This document shows positions 61,801 through 64,000 of a stretch of 64,000 nt of DNA, piece by piece (the first letter of the stretch is position 1; every line of letters begins with the position of its first letter). The DNA lies in contig JAGGNK010013558.1 of the NCBI GenBank assembly GCA_017590115.1, positions 19,134,992 through 19,198,991 on the forward strand. The letters run 5' to 3'. The position numbers were made by a program, and so were the translations under genes. Below the pieces are notes generated by a model. It saw only the letters and a list, made by a program, of their open reading frames with translations, was not told the origin of the DNA and did no database searches. This DNA comes from Montifringilla adamsi. Taxonomy: Eukaryota; Chordata; Aves; Passeriformes; Passeridae.

Positions 61801-62069
61801 AATGTGATATTAAATATTAAATAATGGTCAGATATAAAGTTGCATGCAAAGGAGTTAAGCTATCTCCGGAGAAACAAGTTTTAGGGGTCTTGAATTCAAA
61901 GTTTACCTCACCTTTTCAGATTTATTTTATTTCTTTCTCATCCAATTCATGTTTGAATTTACCTAAAATAAACCTTTTCTTCTTTCAAATACCAGTTAAA
62001 GAGAAACTAACTGCTGATCCAGACAGTGAAATAGCAACAACCAGCCTAAGAGTGTCTCTTCTTTGTCCA
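40407..62069 (+). CDS. PIAS1: PIAS1, E3 SUMO-protein ligase (partial, exons 2-8)
   Basis: The spliced segments 40407-40851, 53835-53919, 55109-55156, 56022-56112, 56589-56723, 60022-60127 and 61996-62069 total 984 nt and give 328 in-frame codons without a stop. The product is PIAS1 by near identity to the remembered vertebrate protein. PIAS3 and PIAS2 differ clearly in the region after the SAP domain. PIAS proteins are nuclear SUMO E3 ligases; PIAS1 also blocks DNA binding by activated STAT1 and coregulates nuclear receptors. Visible domains are SAP (about residues 11-45), LXXLL (LQVLL) and the PINIT region (from about 130 past the end), counting residue 9 as the first one here. SP-RING, SUMO-interacting and serine-rich parts are missing only because the window ends. 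No disabling change was seen. Confidence 0.97.
42390..42530 (-). mobile_element. CR1 LINE 3'-end fragment, antisense
   Basis: AAATTCTGGAATGGTTTGGG, TTGGAAAAGCCCTTAAAGCC, CACACCTTCCACTATCCCTG and CAGCTCCTCTGGGAATTC match the reverse of a CR1 tail. It is truncated after about 140 bp. Confidence 0.88.
43375..43495 (-). mobile_element. CR1-type fragment, antisense, different subfamily
   Basis: CCCAGAATCCCTGAGGCTGG, AAAAGCCCTCCAAGATCAGA and CCCTGAGTGCCACGTCCAGT match the remembered CR1 variant whose outer end reads AGGTTGGAAAAGACCTCTAAG. The fragment is short. Confidence 0.75.
43709..43727. repeat. Poly-T run in intron 2
   Basis: About 19 T residues followed by AATG. A comparable run at 50341-50352 and another at 50938-50947 lie in the same intron. 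No associated element was recognised. Confidence 0.8.
45185..45435. repeat. Minisatellite with GGACATGGATGTCCCAAG units
   Basis: Units of about 25-40 bp combine CAGGACATGGATGTCCCAAG, a TTCCAGG(CC) block and CTGACA. The core GGACATGGATGTCC is a near-palindrome, so single strands could form short hairpins. About seven to eight degenerate units are seen. Confidence 0.9.
46925..47285 (+). mobile_element. Dispersed LTR-like repeat, plus-strand copy
   Basis: This is the reverse-oriented counterpart of 7150-7735. It shares CAGGTTCTGTGCTGCTTTAG, CAGCTGGGCACCAAGGACAA, the GGATGGGACTGCAGGGGCTG block and GTGACCATCGTGCGTTTTGG, and lacks a segment of about 20 bp present in the other copy. The tandem duplication that follows begins inside it, so its last 130 bp occur a third time at about 48182-48320. 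A songbird ERVL-like LTR is my best guess. The terminal repeats were not delimited. Confidence 0.7.
47148..49215. repeat. Near-identical 1,034-bp tandem duplication in intron 2
   Basis: Copy 1 is 47148-48181 and copy 2 is 48182-49215, an exact 1,034-bp offset. I noticed three substitutions, in CTACTCTAGG/CTGCTCTAGG, CCCAGTTCCC/CCCAATTCCC and CTTGGGGGAA/CTTGAGGGAA, or about 0.3% difference. The left break is inside the LTR-like repeat and the right break follows ATTACTGGGAATCATTGGGA. No microhomology is evident at the junction. The duplication is recent, a copy-number polymorphism, or an assembly artefact (unmerged haplotypes). Confidence 0.97.
49660..49790. repeat. AT-rich TATA/TACATA microsatellite
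   Basis: Alternating TATATATATA and ACATACATATACA-type sequence of about 130 bp. Confidence 0.85.
51115..51530 (-). mobile_element. CR1 LINE 3' end, antisense, with internal CCCATCC expansion
   Basis: CR1 tail in reverse: AATTCCAGGAGGGTTTGGAC, CACACCTTCCACTACCCCAG, TTCTCTGGGAATTCCACCCC, and TCCCATCTAACCCCACTTCC near the end. Between 51150 and 51320 the element is interrupted by many copies of CCCATCC and CCCATGGATCC that grew from the AATCCCATCC motif native to this part of CR1. The insertion is in PIAS1 intron 2. Confidence 0.9.
51735..51945 (+). mobile_element. CR1 LINE 3' terminus, sense
   Basis: CTGGATGTTAGGAAATATTT, CTTTCCTGGGAGAGTGGTTA, ATCACCATCCCTGGAAGGG and TCTTTTCCAACCTTAATAAC lead to GTGATTCTGTGA. 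This is a complete CR1 3' end with its characteristic terminal 8-bp-type repeat. It is about 200 bp downstream of an antisense CR1 piece. Confidence 0.93.
51960..52052. repeat. Dispersed repeat copy shared with intron 5
   Basis: The sequence AGCAGAGGAAAAAGGATTG, AATTTCAGAACC and TTGGTCCAAACTTTG is matched at 56272-56348 by AGTAGAGAAAAGAAGGATTG, AATTTTAGAAAC and CTGGTCCAAAGTTTG. The family is unknown. The two copies share orientation. Confidence 0.65.
53835..53919 (+). CDS. PIAS1: PIAS1 exon 3: PINIT region
   Basis: The 85-nt exon follows CTCTCTTGCAG and ends before GTGAGT. It completes the split Ala codon and encodes [20 protein letters not shown] and then VQQISSS plus two bases of a Met codon (about residues 157-185). 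This is part of the conserved PINIT domain involved in SUMO-E2/target contacts and nuclear retention. The frame and both split codons fit the neighbouring exons. Confidence 0.98.
54031..54866. repeat. 416-bp tandem duplication with A/C-only tract in intron 3
   Basis: Copy 1 is 54031-54446 and copy 2 is 54447-54866 (420 bp, small indels in the A/C runs). Each begins GTGTCCTTGTGTGGGGAGGA, contains TTAATTCGTTATAAAGTTGT, and finishes with about 220 bp that are nearly all A and C (AAAACCCCAC, AACAACCC, CCCCCCAAAA). The minus strand is correspondingly G/T-only with many G runs. It starts 112 bp after the exon 3 donor. The minus-strand frames across it encode only Phe/Gly/Leu/Trp-rich low-complexity sequence and are artefacts. 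Confidence 0.95.
55109..55156 (+). CDS. PIAS1: PIAS1 exon 4: PINIT region
   Basis: The 48-nt microexon lies between TTGTTTCCAG and GTAGGG. It completes the Met codon and encodes [15 protein letters not shown] plus two bases of Arg (about residues 186-201). The small size and phases match the vertebrate gene structure as I know it. The donor GTAGGG is weaker than the others. Confidence 0.97.
55157..56021 (+). other. PIAS1: PIAS1 intron 4, 865 bp
   Basis: Unique sequence with an 8-9 T run near 55260. No recognised repeat or exon. Confidence 0.85.
56022..56112 (+). CDS. PIAS1: PIAS1 exon 5: PINIT region
   Basis: The 91-nt exon lies between TTGCTTTCAG and GTAAGT and encodes [20 protein letters not shown], then [10 protein letters not shown] (about residues 202-231). 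It ends on a codon boundary. The human protein, from memory, has Thr where this bird has Gly in KVNGK. Gly is also what other PIAS paralogues carry, so it is probably the ancestral state. Confidence 0.98.
56113..56588 (+). other. PIAS1: PIAS1 intron 5, 476 bp
   Basis: Short intron containing the second copy (56272-56348) of the dispersed repeat also seen at 51960. No other feature. Confidence 0.85.
56589..56723 (+). CDS. PIAS1: PIAS1 exon 6: PINIT motif
   Basis: The 135-nt exon lies between TTTTGGTTTTCAG and GTGAGT, in phase 0 at both ends, and encodes 45 codons (about residues 232-276). It starts [18 protein letters not shown], carries the name-giving motif as [11 protein letters not shown], and ends [14 protein letters not shown] contributes to SUMO transfer specificity and subcellular retention in this family. 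Confidence 0.98.
57850..57962 (+). mobile_element. CR1 LINE 3'-end fragment, sense
   Basis: CAGCCTGGGACAGGGGAAGG, TGTCCCTGCCCATGGCAGGG and AGATCCCTTCCAACCCAAAC lead to CATCCTGGAATTCTAT. This is the outermost 110 bp of a CR1 in sense orientation. Confidence 0.92.
57966..58090. repeat. Four-copy 33-bp tandem repeat next to the CR1 end
   Basis: Variants of CCTTCCTAAATAGATTCTTT followed by AAGACACA repeat four times, starting directly where the CR1 tail stops. Confidence 0.88.
59112..59529. repeat. Exact 47-bp minisatellite, nine units, in intron 6
   Basis: Units beginning ACTGACACCAGTGCAGTGCT and ending AAAATTAAATAT start at 59112, 59159, 59206, 59253, 59300, 59347, 59394, 59441 and 59488. All have a period of exactly 47 bp with only substitutions. 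Units at 59206-59299 and 59300-59393 share an alternating pattern (CAATGT then GTGGAGTG), so a 94-bp dimer has also been duplicated. The last unit runs directly into the exon 7 junction array. Confidence 0.97.
59530..60021 (+). repeat. PIAS1: Array of duplicated intron 6/exon 7 junctions
   Basis: Three exon-derived units precede exon 7. At 59861 an acceptor (GATATTCTGTGG then TGTTTTCCAG) is followed by the first 44 bases of exon 7 with one mismatch (TACCCGGTG for TACCTGGTG). At 59643 a TTTTCCAG is followed by AAGCAGCTCTCCTC from inside the exon. At about 59530 there is a similar AGCAGCTCTCCTCC without the acceptor. All three continue with GCCCTGCAATCCCATA and a CTGCAGACAGGG block. Spacers are made of TTTTCCCTGATGTTTTTGGG repeats that act as pyrimidine-rich tracts. 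The real acceptor is at 60020-60021. Confidence 0.94.
60022..60127 (+). CDS. PIAS1: PIAS1 exon 7: end of PINIT domain
   Basis: The 106-nt exon follows GTGTTTTCCAG and ends before GTATGT. It encodes [20 protein letters not shown] and then [15 protein letters not shown] plus one base of Ile (about residues 277-312). [14 protein letters not shown] is nearly invariant among PIAS proteins and leads to the SP-RING. Its first 44 bases are also found, with one change, 161 bp upstream. Confidence 0.98.
60401..61360. repeat. Three-copy tandem repeat, about 240-360 bp, intron 7
   Basis: CAGAATGGCACAACTGTG (60401), CAGAATGGCACAAGTGTG (about 60638) and CAGAAAGGCACAAGTTTT (about 61000) open three units. 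Each includes GGCATAAAAACGGCGAAAAC-type sequence, CTGCTG(C/T)GGGTTTGGTTTT, TTAATTAATGCTCACATCAG and GGGGTTGTACCTTCT. Units 2 and 3 share about 120 bp (with GTGCCCAGCACAGAGCCCCT) that unit 1 lacks. Confidence 0.93.
61996..62069 (+). CDS. PIAS1: PIAS1 exon 8: linker before the SP-RING
   Basis: The 74-nt exon lies between CAAATACCAG and GTAAGT. It completes Ile and encodes [20 protein letters not shown] then LLCP (about residues 312-336), ending on a codon boundary. This directly precedes the SP-RING exon in the family. That next exon is not within the remaining 1.9 kb. Confidence 0.98.
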
Positions 62070-63054
62070 GTAAGTTGATTTTTTATTCCCTCAAAAGTGA
62101 TTCTGATGGAAATGTGGCTGTTGTGGTGGAAATTACCTCGTGTTTACCTGGTAAAACTTCGTGGGGACAGGGAACAGCTGAAGTTTTCTCTGTGCTGAAA
62201 AGCTTCTGAAATGCCCCTGGGAAAATGAATATTCCATTAGCTTGGAAATGTTACTCAAAATATATGTAAGCATGCATTTAATGTGTCACTGGATCCTCTG
62301 AGAGTGCAGCTTGGGCTTGGATTGATCAAAACTCTCTGAAAAGGGGGAAAAGGGGGGAATCTGGTGCTCAAAGCAGCCAAAGGAGGCAGCACCTCCTGGA
62401 ATTGTGCAAATGCACCCTTGGATTTAATAATCTGAATTTAAAACCAAAGCAGTGTCCTGGAGTTGTTCGTGCAAAATGTTTGGATCCAGTAGGAAGTGAG
62501 AGGAAATAATTCCAGTGAAAATACAGGTGGCAGAGATCTTGGTGTTCTCGCTGGTTTTTAACCAAGTAGATGCACTATTTTATACCTGGATTTGTGTTAC
62601 CAGTGATAAATTATTAATAATTTATCATTTTAACATCATGTGTGCACTTCTTTGAATCTTTGGGACTGGTTTCAGGTGCAGGGCACCTTCAGAATATTTG
62701 AATTCTCTCTTGATTGGGAGTCCCTTTACTGCAGCACAACTGTTGAATTAATCACACATTAATTTAATGTCTTCAATTCCACCAGATGCACCAAGAGTTA
62801 TTTAAAACAATTAATTAATGCTTCATTGTTCCAAAATATGACATGGAAGTTACAGGTTTTTGAGATTATCAATTCTGAGGTTTTAACTCTACAGATCAGG
62901 ATTTAATTTGGTAGATGAAATCCCTGTACCTTTCCACAGATTCATTTTATCTTCCTTAGAAATTCCTTAACTTCCTTAGTTAGAATCAATGCTGGTATGG
63001 AGAAAGGAATAAAACTGAAGATCTTGACAATATCACATTTAAAGATCTGCAAGA

Positions 63055-63200
63055 ATATAATGTATCTATACATACACATATATACACATACATATATATA
63101 TAATAGAATTATATATTTATATTTCATTATAAATTTTGTTATATTTTTCTTCATATTTATATCTAAATATATAAATATATACTTTATATAAATATAAAGT
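63055..63200. repeat. AT-rich TATACACATA/TATATA microsatellite
   Basis: About 145 bp of alternating A/T with ACATAC units. Low-complexity open frames here are meaningless. Confidence 0.85.
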
Positions 63201-63667
63201 AACCACACAGTTAATTGTGCTTTTTATGAAGCAAAGCTTACACCTCTAAAAGTTGATCTCTTTAGAGTCTAAGAACCTATTTAATAACTTGAAAAATAAA
63301 ATAAGCTCCAGTTTTGGAGGAATAAACTCCAGTTTTTCAGAGGGGCTTCTCTGAGCTTGGACTTCAGAGCACACTCAAATTCATGTTCATTTCCCCCTGA
63401 AAACACAAAGAAATAAATCCCCAAGCCCTGCAGTTGGACCAAATATTTAACTGAAGAAAAATGCCAAATCCAGGGCTCTGCTGGAGGTTCTGCAGCTTTG
63501 TTTACAAATCCTGAACTCCTGTTTTTAGCAGGGAAAGAGAAATGTTTTGTGTGCTTGTAAAAGAAATTAATGCAGTGGTTTTTTGGCTGCCAACAGGCAG
63601 GAATCAGTCCCAGTGATGGGAATGCAGCTTTTCCACACTTGGGATAAAAGGATGCTTTGGTTTGTTG

Positions 63668-63708
63668 GGTTTTTTTTGGTTTTTTTTTGTTTTTTTTTTT
63701 TTTTTTTG
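63668..63708. repeat. T-rich homopolymer tract
   Basis: T runs separated by GG or G, followed by GTGGCAGAGC. Confidence 0.85.
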
Positions 63709-63790
63709 TGGCAGAGCTGATCCAGAAGGTTCAGTGCCAAAAATGGGGGAAAAGCATCAACCTGTGAACTCTGCATGTAGTTAAATCCCA

Positions 63791-63968
63791 TCTCAGGCAG
63801 AGGTTTTCTGCCAAAACCCTGGAAAAAAAATCTTCCTGGTTTTTAAATCTGTTTGGTTTTTTGGTTTTTTTTTTTTCCCCTCAGGGACATCCCAGGCAGA
63901 GGTTTTCTACCAAAACCTTGGGAAAAATCTTCCTGGTTTTTTAATCTGCTTTTTTCCTCTCAGGAGAT
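63791..63968. repeat. Tandem pair with CAGGCAGAGGTTTTCTGCCA
   Basis: CAGGCAGAGGTTTTCTGCCA and CAGGCAGAGGTTTTCTACCA start two units of about 100 and 75 bp. Both continue with AAAACC(C/T)T(G)GG, an ATCTTCCTGGTTTTT block and a pyrimidine tract ending in CAG (TTTTTTCCCCTCAG, TTTTTTCCTCTCAG). Confidence 0.85.
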
Positions 63969-64000
63969 GGGGTTTTATTGTCCTTCCTGCTTCCTGTCTT

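Larger units (their letters stand above)
62070..64000 (+). other. PIAS1: PIAS1 intron 8, 5' part
   Basis: The donor GTAAGT opens an intron that runs past the window. It is unique AT-leaning sequence with an AT microsatellite and a T-rich, pyrimidine-rich duplicated segment near the edge. No further coding exon is visible. Confidence 0.85.

Overview
This is a vertebrate nuclear window, almost certainly from a bird and probably a songbird (passerine). The protein-coding content is the 5' half of PIAS1, an E3 SUMO ligase and STAT1 inhibitor, on the + strand. Seven consecutive exons (here numbered 2-8 from the mammalian gene structure) join into one uninterrupted frame of 328 codons from 40407 to 62069. 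Every internal junction has an AG acceptor and a GT donor. They encode the SAP domain, its LXXLL motif and most of the PINIT domain. The SP-RING exon and everything after it lie beyond the right edge. The avian call rests on many short 3' pieces of CR1 LINEs in both orientations and on a compact, repeat-dense gene. The songbird call is from remembered repeat consensus only.

Layout. 1-18.5 kb: intergenic, no gene recognised. It holds CR1 fragments, a 21-bp minisatellite (6.23-6.52 kb), an LTR-like element (7.15-7.74 kb), an AT-rich block (8.15-8.75 kb), local duplications at 10-12 kb and two adjacent minisatellites (13.37-15.02 kb). From 15.0 to 18.5 kb the sequence is mostly unique and could contain conserved regulatory DNA. 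18.52-19.24 kb: a CpG island with GC boxes and a YY1-like motif, the best candidate for the PIAS1 promoter and first exon. I could not find the expected short first coding exon there. 19.2-40.4 kb: presumed intron 1, with a 61/62-bp minisatellite at 22.95-23.60 kb. 40.4-62.1 kb: exons 2-8. Intron 2 (12,983 bp) contains a near-identical 1,034-bp tandem duplication. Intron 3 contains a 416-bp tandem duplication that is almost pure A and C. Introns 6 and 7 carry further tandem arrays. 62.1-64.0 kb: intron 8, cut by the window edge.

The most interesting observation concerns splicing. In front of exon 2 and of exon 7, tandem arrays have grown out of the intron-exon junction itself. Each array contains copies of the polypyrimidine tract, the AG acceptor and the first coding bases of the exon, so the true exon is the last member of a row of decoy junctions. 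The exon 7 decoy lies 161 bp upstream, repeats the first 44 exon bases with one mismatch, and would bring in a stop codon. The exon 2 decoys are followed by GTGAGG donor-like sequences that outline 19-20-nt pseudo-microexons. Whether the spliceosome uses them is unknown. I found no tRNA, rRNA, CRISPR or bacterial features.
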